From Asterias rubens (lineage: Eukaryota > Echinodermata > Asteroidea > Forcipulatida > Asteriidae): a stretch of 64,000 bases of DNA. The stretch is taken from assembly GCF_902459465.1 (NCBI RefSeq), contig NC_047063.1:10911343-10975342 (forward strand). Reading direction: 5' to 3'. This document shows positions 41,901 through 52,124 of this stretch, in pieces. Each line of letters opens with the position of its first letter. Position 1 is the stretch's first letter. The notes beneath the pieces are model-generated. The model saw only the letters and a program-made list of their open reading frames with translations, was not told the DNA's origin and searched no databases. The translations under genes were made by a program, and so were the position numbers.

Positions 41901-44900
41901 TGAATGTGTTCACCATGAGTTGGCCCAACCCTTGGCTGGAAACCATGGCCGCTTTTCAAACATGGTATGATGAACTCAGAATACCTTCTTTATTCCAAAT
42001 TGAACGATAAACAGTGGTGGAAGCCTTAAGATCTCTTGTAATCCTTGTCTGTATATAACAAAATGACTTGAATCAGGGATTACACAATAAACAAGGGAAA
42101 AATGGAGATTTCAAGTCTGAATTCCAGTATACTTTGTCCCTCTTTTTCAAGGGCAAAAAAGCGGTAGCAGAGTAAGTACGTGCCTGTGCTTGCTACACAA
42201 TGGAATGTCCAGGCATTTGTGTGTCCAAAAAGGCTGTGCGTAAACCTGCCTCTTCTGGTGTTAACTGGTTTAGTGGTATACATGTACTGTGTACACAGAC
42301 GTTAATGAATGAGGTGCATGCTGGTCTACTTAGCCCTCAAGTTTGATCCCTAGCTAGACCAGCATGCACCTCATTCAACAGTTAGCGCTTAGCGCTTGCT
42401 GCACAATGGGTATTTGCGAAGAGGTCTATAGGCAATGCATGCAGTTCTTTGTTTTAGTCTTTGCCTTTGAAACCCCCTTGAATAGTTCCAACAAAAATTC
42501 CCATTGACCACTCGTAATAAATACTTATTTGATGGATTGATAGGATATTTATGGAGTATCACAAGCCTTGGCTACTGAGCTTTTTGAGAAAGCAGATGCC
42601 ATCGTAGCCTCTGATGATGTTTGTGAGATGACACCAATGCAGCTGTACGCTATCACTGAGAGGATGAAGCTAGCACTACCAACATGTGGTAAGCCTTGGG
42701 TGTTAGGGTAGACTTGTGGATATGTCGTTAAATGTCTGTCGCTGTGATAGCGTTCCGACTCTATTCCAAATCTCCCCGCGATTCCCCCGGTATTTGTCGC
42801 GAGACTGCTGGCCCCGCGAGACTTCTGCTCTCACGACTCACGAGAGCAGTGATTTCGCAAGAGCACTGCCACAACTCGACTCATCGCGGCAGACCATTAA
42901 CGACTTGTTCACAAGTCTATTGTGAGGGCTGTGTCCATACAGCCACAGCTACTGCTGGATTTCCCTGTCATTATGCAGGCCTGTGTGCTTCGTTTTTGAA
43001 AGGGCAAGGGCACCAAGATATTTTCTCCTTGGTAAAGGGCACCCAATGAGGAAATTGTAAATGTCTACAGTAGCATTTCAAGGGGCATAAAGGCAATTAC
43101 CAAGGGGCATGGAGGCAATTGCTTTCATCGCCTCCAGGAATTATTGGGGCCTGATGTCTTGTACAATAACTTGCATAGTCACATATGTACCGCTTACATT
43201 TGAATTCCTCAGACTATAGAGACAGTTGCTATGTCAAATGGTTCAGGGCAAGCTTTTGTATAGCAACCTCCAGAAGAGCAGACCCTAGTACCATTGTGTC
43301 ATACATGTACACATTCCATCAGAATTATGTATGGGGGTTCACCGTCTCTTACGTAACAACGCAAAAGCTTGCCCCTAATCATGTGACAAAGCAACTGTCT
43401 AAATATTCTGAGGAGTTCAAAATGTAACCGATGAAATGAACTATACATATTGTTTATGAAATTTGATCAGCTGATATTGTTTAATTGTTTTCAGCAGCTA
43501 ATGATGTACGCAGTGATATTGGACACATTATGGACTTTATTACCAGACTCAAACTTATGAGGGTAAGAAATTATTGATTATAAAGAATGGGTTGAAAGAA
43601 TCATTTCAACCTACCCACTATGACTCTGCTTATTATGAGAAGAGGAGAAAAACTAGACATACCTACTCAGAACACAATATTACTAAAGCACAGACAAATC
43701 AGAGTCATGATGACAGCCAAAATATGATTGATAAAAACCAAAATTAAATAGTCTTTATCCCCGATGCAAATTTAACATCTCTTATATGGTTGCGGTACCC
43801 GCTGCCAAAACATAGGACTCGAACTGCCTCTAGCTATCGGGCAACCTCGGTAGTCTAGTTGGTTAGACACCGGTCTAGAATTGCAAGGGTCGTGGGTTCG
43901 AATTCCACCCGAGTAACATGCTGTGATATTTTTTCACAGGACTCGGGAAAATACTGTCTATACAGTACTGTCTATACAGTGCTAACACACATCGGTGTAT
44001 GGGTAAAAACCAAAATAAAATATGATTGAGATACTTTTTGTGTGGATGGATCTCTACTACCTTTTGTTCTAGATGTGCTGAGATTTCTGCTGAGTCGGGC
44101 TCAATTACTGCTTACCACAGAAGTCTGCACTTACGGCTCCCTATAGGCCTAAAACAATGATGCTAAGGGCCGAAATTTAGAAATCCGCGATTGGTTGCTT
44201 CAAAGTTACCAGGGCCCAATTTCATGAAGCTGTTCAGCAGAAAATACCGCTTGACGAATTTCTTTGCTTAGCAAAAATTAAGTGGGCCACCTGTCACAAC
44301 AATGTAAGCTCAATGTAAATCTGGCTGGTAACCTGTCTATGTTAAGGTATACTTTTCTGTGCTTAGCAAATTTGTGTAAAAATTGCCTCGTTTAACAAGG
44401 CCCTTTACACCAATGTGTTGAAAGCACTGTAGTAATTATAGTATGCATACTATCCAAACCCGATTCTTCCATCTTACAGATTGTTGGTTCTCGGAACAAG
44501 CTTGGTAGTAGCTCAAGGACAGTGGATCAGTTGCCCTTTGACCTCTCAAGGTTCAACAACTTAGAATACCTACAGGTAAGTGTCACATCAACCAATTGAG
44601 CTCTTACATAATAATAGTATCAAAGTAAATATCATACAGCACAAGGCGTTACTCTGAGAAATATTATGCTTTACAAAAACTGAAAATTACAAAGAACGAG
44701 AGAATGCAAGTTGAAATTGGTGGGGTTTGAGGTTGGATTTGAAATTTTCCAGGGTAGCAGCTGTTCCAAGTGAAGATGTTAGGGCAATCCTCAACTTGGG
44801 TGGAGTGTGTGAAAAAGCCTTGGAGCCATAGGATTTAGTTGTGGTGTGGTGTGGTGTGGTATGGTGGTAGTCAAGAAGTTTTGGGAAGAGGAGCAGAGCG

Positions 44901-47900
44901 ATCTAGGAGGTTGATGTCGGTAGAGCAGCTCATTGATGTAACTTTCATTTGTTGCTCTATTAGGAAAGACCATTTACCCATTCTACATGCCGTGTCATAC
45001 TAGGAAGCCAGTACCAGGCAATCTCCAGGAAGAAAGTTCATTCTCATTTCAGTTTTCTCATTATTTTCTTGGGGATAGTGAGTTACAGCTTGACGAATGT
45101 CTATCGTGCGGCTGAAGTGTTCCTTGTGCTCGCAATGCAGTTGGTGGCCTCCAAGTTGCCTGTTAAAATGTCCCTGTGTGTCAAGGCCTATAAACTGACA
45201 AGGGTATTCCAAGGCATTTCCTGGCAGGCAAGACACTTCATGTGAACTGTAGAATGAATAATGACTTCCTTTATGTATTTCATTGTTTCCTACATTCCTG
45301 TATGACCTAATCATATTTTCCCGCTCCCAGGTTGATGTATGTACAGTGAGTTTAATTGAGGGACTCAGTGAGCTGAAGAAGACGTTGCGATACTTGGCTG
45401 TACATCACACTGTCAAATCAATCAAGGTAGGGGTGATGAGGTATTGTGAAAGTAAAGTCAGTCCCGAGCCAATCTGGCTCATCAGGCCGGTGCATTGGTA
45501 TTACACAACTGAGAATACTTCTATTCCCTCTTGACAGGATGTCAGTCCATCGCAGGTTACTCACCAGCTCTGGACGGTACCCATTTGTACTCCTCGGATT
45601 GAGAGAAGCAATTATGATAAAGTGCCTTGCTCAAGGAAACAAGTCTTTTGTTTCAAGACAAATTTGAATATGGAATTCTATTGAAAACCATGTGTGGAGG
45701 TTCACTTCTGCACGGGAGCATCTCAATACCTGCATTGTCTAGACGCCTTTTAATTTTTTTTTTTTCTTCAAATTTCTTGTCTCAAGTGACTAAGTTTTGT
45801 TTTCTCGTAAATGTTTCAGGAAATTATTTTGCCAGAGGGAGATCACTGGACAAACCTAGAGGCAGCTGGGCCAAGCAATGGTCCCCCATCTCATGTCCCC
45901 ACATGGAAATTCATCAGCAGAGCTGACTTCCGTTACAACAACTTGAATGAAATTGATGATAGCATTGTAAGTAGATTTGACAGATAAGATATTCTTCCAA
46001 CTTGAGTTTGTTTTCTGATTTGTTTGACCTGATTTATGACGGCCCACACCATGTGTACACAGATGTCGGCGTTTGTACTGGATAAAATTGTCCTACTTTT
46101 TTCCCTTGTGGTAGACATTTCAGCCATGACATGCTACACAGATCGGAAGGTATAAGCCACGTTTGAGAACCACTATTCAACACCGTTGTAGTTTACTTTA
46201 TTGTAGAACGTTAATGCATCTGGGAGAACGTCAATGCAATTTAGGGGACCGGGAAATGTGGAACGCAATTTAGGGGAACGGGAATGTTAATTTAGGAACG
46301 TTAATGCAATTTAGGGGAGTGGCTGAACTATTTCACATAGTTTATTATTTTTTTATTACCAATTGCCTTCTATTTAATTTCAAATTTTAAATTTATGTAA
46401 AATTGTTGTAAGTCAGCCTTTGTGCTGCGAGGACAGTTTTTTAATAAACCATTTTATCTATCTATCTATCTATCATCTGCTTTACCAGACAAAGATTTCC
46501 TTGGTCTTATTTGCTCCTTTGTCAGTGTTGTTTTTTACTGTCTCCATTGCACTAATTTTGCCTAAGACTTTTAAAACAATATTTCATTATTTTACCACAG
46601 AAATTGCTACCGAGTTTGACCCGTCTTGACCTGAGCCACAACAACATCACTGAAATCAACAACCTGCAATATCTGTCCTACATGACGCACTTAGACTTGT
46701 CACATAACAACATCAGCTCTCTGGAAGGAGTTCACGCCAGACTGGGTAACATCACATCACTTAGTCTTGCTGGGAATGAGCTCACGAGTCTGAAGGGACT
46801 GGGTAAACTCTACTCTCTGGTCCAATTGGATGTCAGCAAGAACTGCATTGAACACGTAAGTTGGACCTGACCCTTTGGGTTAAAGGTCATATTTTGTTTT
46901 GCAATACTTCGGTTTTGATTTGATAAAAAAACAGTGCTCATTGAGGGACTTTTTGGGACACTTGGTGGCAGCAGACTTACCAGGGAAATTCATTGTTCTC
47001 AGGAATGTGCCCATACTGCATAAGGCCTTTTCACACTACAAAAAATCTCTGTGTTGGACATGGATACGAGTCGGAAAATGTGCACTGACCTTTTCACACT
47101 ACAACTTTTCAACTCGGTGTCGATCTGGATATGGCACTTTATCCGTGTCGAAACCAACCCTGCCTGGGAGGTGGGTTGATAAATCTCTATCCGTGTCCAA
47201 GATTCCAACACAGACCAAAAGCCGTAGTGTGAACACCTCCGGGTTAATTTTCGATCCGTGTTGAGTGTGCGTGGTGTCATCCGCGCACAATCCGCGCACA
47301 CTACAGCATAGATATAGAATTAAAATATTCTATATCTATGCACTACTGCATATATTCTTTATTGTCCAGCGCGTAAAGAAAAAACGTGTACAAAAGGTGC
47401 TGCTGTGTCCTGCTTCGATCCCTGCTACGACACGGATCGAAAGTCGATAGTGTGAAAAGGCCTATAGACAGTGGAAATTTACCTGGTAACTGCCACCTAT
47501 CTTTCCAAAGTCTCCCTTTACACAGAGCTACTGAACTTTTAACTTTGTTTAGTGGGGTTTGCCTTGCCTACGTGGTGTTGGATTTAGCCCTCCTCATGTA
47601 CTCAGTTCTATAGTTGCAAAGAAAAGTTAATGGCCTGATATTTCGACCCTAGCAGAGGCTTTATACATTTAGCCGTCAAGCAAGACTCTGTCAGAGTTGA
47701 TGCGTCATGCCATTAACTTTTTGTTTGCATTTATACCATAGGTCCTTTTGGAACGGTTGGCCGCAGCTAATTCTACGTTCTCAGTTCCATTCATGAAGGT
47801 TTTTTACTGTGTACTGACATGCTATCAGGGCAGGTTATCAGAAGAGGGTTTTTGTCGGGTTACCTCACCCTTAGTCAAGCACCCGTGACAGGTTTCCTCA

Positions 47901-49370
47901 GGCTTGCAAGCTACAGTGATTGAGTTCACTTATGGGGCATCCTTGGATTCCCTAACAGAAATTATAATAATAATCATGTTTATAAATAATTATGACATTG
48001 TTTGCACTGGCTCTTCTCAGAGCCAACACTTCTCCCAAAAGATGTTTGACACATGGTTGTACCCGCAACTTTACTATTTATAGAGTGCGTTTGGGCGACC
48101 CCAACCAAAAACTGTTTCGGTTGTTGGTCGTTGGTTCTGCTATTCAGACTGAACGATAACCGAGTTGTGAGCTCGGTTACCGTTTTGGTTATGACGTCAG
48201 AAACAGTTTTGGGTTGGGGTCGCCAAAATGCACTCATAGTTACTTCTTATTTGCAACGCCATGGAAAGCTTCAAACACCATTTATCATTTGCACTGTTCA
48301 GGTCCTGGAGGTGAATTACATCAGTAATCTCCCTTGTATCGAGTCCCTTAACCTCAAAGACAACCCCATCACCAGCATCATGGACTACCGTACTAAGGTA
48401 CTGGACCTGTTCCAGGACCAGTACGTTGAGATGACTCTGGATGGAATTAAGACATCTCAGAAGGAGATCGATAAAGTGGCAATACTCAAGGCCATACAGA
48501 AAGCCAAGGATGGCAAGACAAAGAAGCTCGGCATGAGGAAGGACTCTCCAATGAGAAAGGTTTGTTCTTTTACAGCCCCTTGATGCAATAGTTTGTTTGT
48601 TTGTTTGTTTGTTTGTTTGTTTGTTTGTTTGTTTGTTTGTTTGTTTGTTTGTTTGTTTGTTTGTTTGTTTGTTTGTTTGTTTGTTTGTTTGTTTGTTTGT
48701 TTGTTTGTTTGTTTGTTTGTTTGTTTGTTTGTTTGTTTGTTTGTTTGTTTGTTTGTTTGTTTGTTTAGGTGATCTTCCCGTCGAGGAAGCATATTTTGAC
48801 ATCTTGTCTATAACTTCTTAGCTCTGGGATTTACAATCTTTCCAATCGCAGAGGAATATTTTTTGGAACACTCATATTTTGAGAATGTCATTGTCAAAAC
48901 TGATATTGTGACTAAACGATATTAAGACAACAAACATTCTCATAATGCGCACCAGGATTTATTTTCCCTTTCACGAAAGAGTGTTTTTTTAAACCTTAGC
49001 CTGTGGATCCATTCTTGAATCTCAGACTTGCCTCCTATATTATGCTTTGAATAATTTTGTAGTTTCTTTATGTTTTTAAGTTTATTAAAACTGATACCAT
49101 TTCTGTTTTTCCTGAAAAATTGTCCACCTAAAATACTGACACATGCAAGCCATTTTGAATTTAGTAATCAAGTAAAGCAATAAACACAAAATCCCATGCA
49201 TAAAATAAAGTGTTATTAACTTGTTTGTCTGATTTTGCAGAGACACAACTTGGCCGTGAATCAAGCTGATATTGCTGATCCTACTCAAAGGAAATCCTCA
49301 TTGTCTACCAAGTCAGTATGCTCAATGAATAGTCAGTACAGTCTCACAGTACCTGGTGATGAAGCATCAG
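35963..49370 (+). CDS. NISCH: Nischarin: PX domain and leucine-rich-repeat protein, 3' end missing, 10 exons
   Basis: Exons: 35963-36061, 41356-41619, 42544-42688, 43495-43562, 44480-44575, 45331-45426, 45820-45966, 46601-46855, 48302-48559, 49241-49370. They total 1,558 nt, 519 residues, with consistent phases. Residues ~34-121 form the PX domain ([36 protein letters not shown]), which in the family binds PI3P on endosomes. Exons 7-9 carry leucine-rich repeats ([48 protein letters not shown]), followed by [10 protein letters not shown] and [18 protein letters not shown] as in vertebrate nischarin. Nischarin binds integrin alpha-5 and PAK kinases and restrains cell migration. The human protein is about 1,500 residues, so roughly two thirds is absent; the visible part ends at a good donor 243 bp before the sequence gap. 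The first ATG, in ACCATGG context, was chosen. Confidence 0.93.
36062..38298. other. First part of nischarin intron 1
   Basis: No exon seen. It contains an A/T-rich background, a G-run near 36531, and a 134-bp MITE at 36843-36976. Confidence 0.5.
36843..36976. repeat. MITE with GTATGGCGCCACCACTT ends, copy 1
   Basis: CTTCCGTATGGCGCCACCAC at the left is mirrored by GTGGTGGCGCCATACGGAAA at the right. A second complete copy is at 56325-56473 and a decayed one at about 55880-55960. Confidence 0.8.
38299..38530 (-). repeat. tRNA-derived SINE, copy 2
   Basis: Same family as 19812-20008: GGGATTCGAATCTCA, then CCAACTAGACTACCGAGG and GGTAGCTAGAGGCAGTTCG, plus a 3' extension (GCGGGTACCGCAACGATTTA) shared with 43755-44030. 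Confidence 0.75.
39528..40002. repeat. 560-bp interspersed repeat, copy 2
   Basis: Closely matches 2425-2982, with a short deletion after the palindrome at about 39580-39640. Confidence 0.75.
40010..41340. other. Last part of nischarin intron 1
   Basis: I see no exon or supported repeat here until the acceptor at 41355. Confidence 0.45.
42307..42376. other. Perfect 22-bp stem hairpin in a nischarin intron
   Basis: GAATGAGGTGCATGCTGGTC followed by TA is the exact reverse complement of the segment ending at 42376, with a 26-nt loop. It could be a minimal foldback remnant or a structured RNA; sequence alone does not decide. Confidence 0.7.
42997..43150 (+). repeat. GGCACCAAGGCA-family repeat in a nischarin intron
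   Basis: AAGGGCAAGGGCACCAAGAT, CTCCTTGGTAAAGGGCACCC and GGGGCATGGAGGCAATTGC match the copies at 1299-1437 and 6431-6558. Confidence 0.65.
43755..44030 (+). repeat. tRNA-derived SINE, copy 3
   Basis: Plus-strand orientation: GGTAGTCTAGTTGGTTAGAC (A-box) and GTGGGTTCGAATTCCACCC (B-box), followed by the body ending near ACACACATCGGTGTATGGG. The head-to-tail order matches copies 1 and 2 reversed. Confidence 0.75.
44213..44405. repeat. MITE, GCCCAATTTCATAGAGCT family
   Basis: GGGCCCAATTTCATGAAGCT at the left, GCTGGTAACCTG inside, and a decayed right end. Confidence 0.6.
46440..46473 (+). repeat. (CTAT)n microsatellite
   Basis: A short run of TCTA tetranucleotides in a nischarin intron. Confidence 0.85.
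47022..47463. repeat. MITE with AAGGCCTTTTCACACTA ends
   Basis: Inverted ends AAGGCCTTTTCACACTA and ATAGTGTGAAAAGGCCT, 442 bp apart; internal copies of the TTTTCACACTACA motif (near 47090). Related to 18897-19180. Confidence 0.7.
48591..48766 (+). repeat. (GTTT)44 microsatellite
   Basis: An uninterrupted 176-bp GTTT run starting 31 bp after nischarin exon 48302-48559. Long open frames across it (polyKQTN or polyVCLF) are artefacts of the tetranucleotide. Confidence 0.98.
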
Positions 49371-49613
49371 GTATGGATAATAATAATAATAATTGTTTGA
49401 CTCACCAAATTCAAGCTTTCAGGTTGGAAATATAAGAGAGATTAACAAAAATTTGAAAACATTGTTTGCGTATGAAGTGAAGGTTTCTTTATGTGGAAAG
49501 TTGTGCGCACAAGTTTTCTCAACTTTACTGTCGTCTAACAGGAAAACAAAGCTACAAAAAGTGGTTGAAAATAATCACAACATACCTTTAGAAATGTAAA
49601 CATGAATGCCTCG

Positions 49614-50113
49614 NNNNNNNNNNNNNNNNNNNNNNNNNNNNNNNNNNNNNNNNNNNNNNNNNNNNNNNNNNNNNNNNNNNNNNNNNNNNNNNNNNNNNNN
49701 NNNNNNNNNNNNNNNNNNNNNNNNNNNNNNNNNNNNNNNNNNNNNNNNNNNNNNNNNNNNNNNNNNNNNNNNNNNNNNNNNNNNNNNNNNNNNNNNNNNN
49801 NNNNNNNNNNNNNNNNNNNNNNNNNNNNNNNNNNNNNNNNNNNNNNNNNNNNNNNNNNNNNNNNNNNNNNNNNNNNNNNNNNNNNNNNNNNNNNNNNNNN
49901 NNNNNNNNNNNNNNNNNNNNNNNNNNNNNNNNNNNNNNNNNNNNNNNNNNNNNNNNNNNNNNNNNNNNNNNNNNNNNNNNNNNNNNNNNNNNNNNNNNNN
50001 NNNNNNNNNNNNNNNNNNNNNNNNNNNNNNNNNNNNNNNNNNNNNNNNNNNNNNNNNNNNNNNNNNNNNNNNNNNNNNNNNNNNNNNNNNNNNNNNNNNN
50101 NNNNNNNNNNNNN
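49614..50113. other. Assembly gap of 500 N
   Basis: Exactly 500 N, which is typically a placeholder of unknown length. Nischarin enters it from the left and CCDC174 from the right. Confidence 0.98.
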
Positions 50114-50406
50114 CGGCATTGCCGAAAAAATGCAAGAAAAAACTTTTTTTCGAAACGTACAAACTCACGACTAGGACTTGCATGTACTTCCACATGTGTT
50201 CGATGTTCGATCAAGGCAAGGTCTGCCTCGATTGACGTCACAAAAGGGGTAGGCGGAGTCACCCACATAAACAATTTTATCTATTTTTTTAACATATAAA
50301 TTGTGACAAACAATTACTAAAAAAAATATGTTATTGTTTATCAACATTATACTCTTATGTTTGGAGAAAAAAAATAAATTCCAGGTGACTTTAAGTTTTA
50401 GCTGTT

Positions 50407-52054
50407 TTGAAACAGGAAACCCACTTCACAGTCCATAAGGATGTAGGCATGGGTACCATCAACTAGGAACCACCTACTCCTCGGGCTGAAACAGGGTCAC
50501 CCCCTTCACAGTCCCTAAGGATGTAGGCATGGGTACCATCCACTAGGAGCCACCTACTCCTAGGGCTGAAACAGGGTCACCCCTTCACAGTCTGTAAGGA
50601 TGTAGGCATGGGTATCATCCACTAGGAGCCACCTACTCTTAGGGCTGAAACAGGGTTACCCCCTTCACAGTCCCTAAGGATGTAGGCATGGGTATCATCC
50701 ACTAAAAGCCACCTACTCCTAGGGCTGAAACAGGGTTACCCCCTTCACAGTCCCTAAGGATGTAGGCATGGGCATCATCTACTAAAAGCCACCTACTCCT
50801 AGGGCTGAAACAGGGTTACCCCCTTCACAGTCCCTAAGGATGTAGGTATGGGTATCATCCACTAGGAGCCACCTACTCCTAGGGCTGAAACAGGGTTACC
50901 CCCTTCACAGTCCATAAGGATGTAGGCATGGGTGTCATCCACTAGAAGCCACCTACTCCTGGGATTGAAACAGGGTTACTCCCTTCACAGTCCCTAAGGA
51001 TGTAGGCATGGGTATCATCCACTAGAAGCCACCTACTCCTGGGATTGAAACAGGGTTACCCCTTCACAGTTCCTAAGGATGTAGGCATGGCTGTCATCCA
51101 CTAGGAGCCACCTACTCCTAGGGCTGAAACAGGGTCACCCCCTTCACAGGCTGTAAGGATGTAGGCATGGGTACCATCCACTAGGAGCCACCTACTCTTA
51201 GGGCTGAAACAGGGTTACCCCCTTCACAGTCCCTAAGGATGTAGGCATGGGTATCATCCACAAAAGCCACCTACTCTTAGGGCTGAAACAGGCTTACCCC
51301 CTTCACAGTCCCTAAGGATGTAGGCATGGGTATCATCCACTAAAAGCCACCTACTCCTAGGGCTGAAACAGGGTTACCCCCTTCACAGTCCCTAAGGATG
51401 TAGGCATGGGCATCATCCACTAAAAGCCACCTACTCCTATGGCTGAAACAGGGTTACCCCCTTCACAGTCCCTAAGGATGTAGGTATGGGTATCATCCAC
51501 TAGGAGCCACCTACTCCTGGGATTGAAACAGGGTTACCCCCTTCAAAGTCCCTAAGGATGTAGGCATGGGTATCATCCACTAGAAGCCACCTACTCCTGG
51601 GATTGAAACAGGGTTACCCCTTCACAGTCCCTAAGGATGTAGGCATGGATATCATCCACTAGGAGCCACCAACTCCTAGGGCTGAAACAGACTTACCCCC
51701 TTCATAGTCTGTAAGGATGTAGGCATGGGTATCATCCACTAGGAGCCATCTACTCCTAGGGCTGAAATAGGGTTACCCCCTTCACAGTCCCTAAGGATGT
51801 AGGCATGGGTAACATCCACTAGGAGCCACCTACTCCTAGGGCTGAAACAGGGTTACCCCCTTCACAGTCCCTAAGGATGTAAGCATGGGTATCATCCACT
51901 AGGAGCCACCTACTCCTAGGGCTGAAACTGGGTTACCCCCTTCACAGTCTGTAAGGATGTAGGCATGGGTATCATCCACTAGGAGCCACCTACTCCTAGG
52001 GCTGAAACAGGGTTCCCCCTTCAAAGTCTGTAAGGATCATCCACTAGGAGCATG
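50407..52054 (+). repeat. 80-bp minisatellite, about 20 copies
   Basis: Anchors CCACCTACTCCTAGGGCTGA and CTTCACAGTCCCTAAGGATG recur at 80-bp spacing (for example 50870 and 50950), with small length differences between units. Each unit carries an inverted motif CTAGGAG-N7-CTCCTAG. Substitution patterns suggest blocks of several units were copied together. A single related copy is at 6800-6890. Confidence 0.95.
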
Positions 52055-52124
52055 GCTGGTGGAGCAAAATGCACTACCTTCAAAACTTTTTTAGGGAATG
52101 AAACATGCATCTTACATTATTTAC

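Noticed and set aside
48197..48821. Open frames of polyKQTN and polyVCLF
   Set aside because: Produced by the (GTTT)44 microsatellite, which stays open in all frames.
49535..50274. Open frames of ~190-230 residues spanning the N gap
   Set aside because: Almost entirely unknown bases; no evidence of coding.
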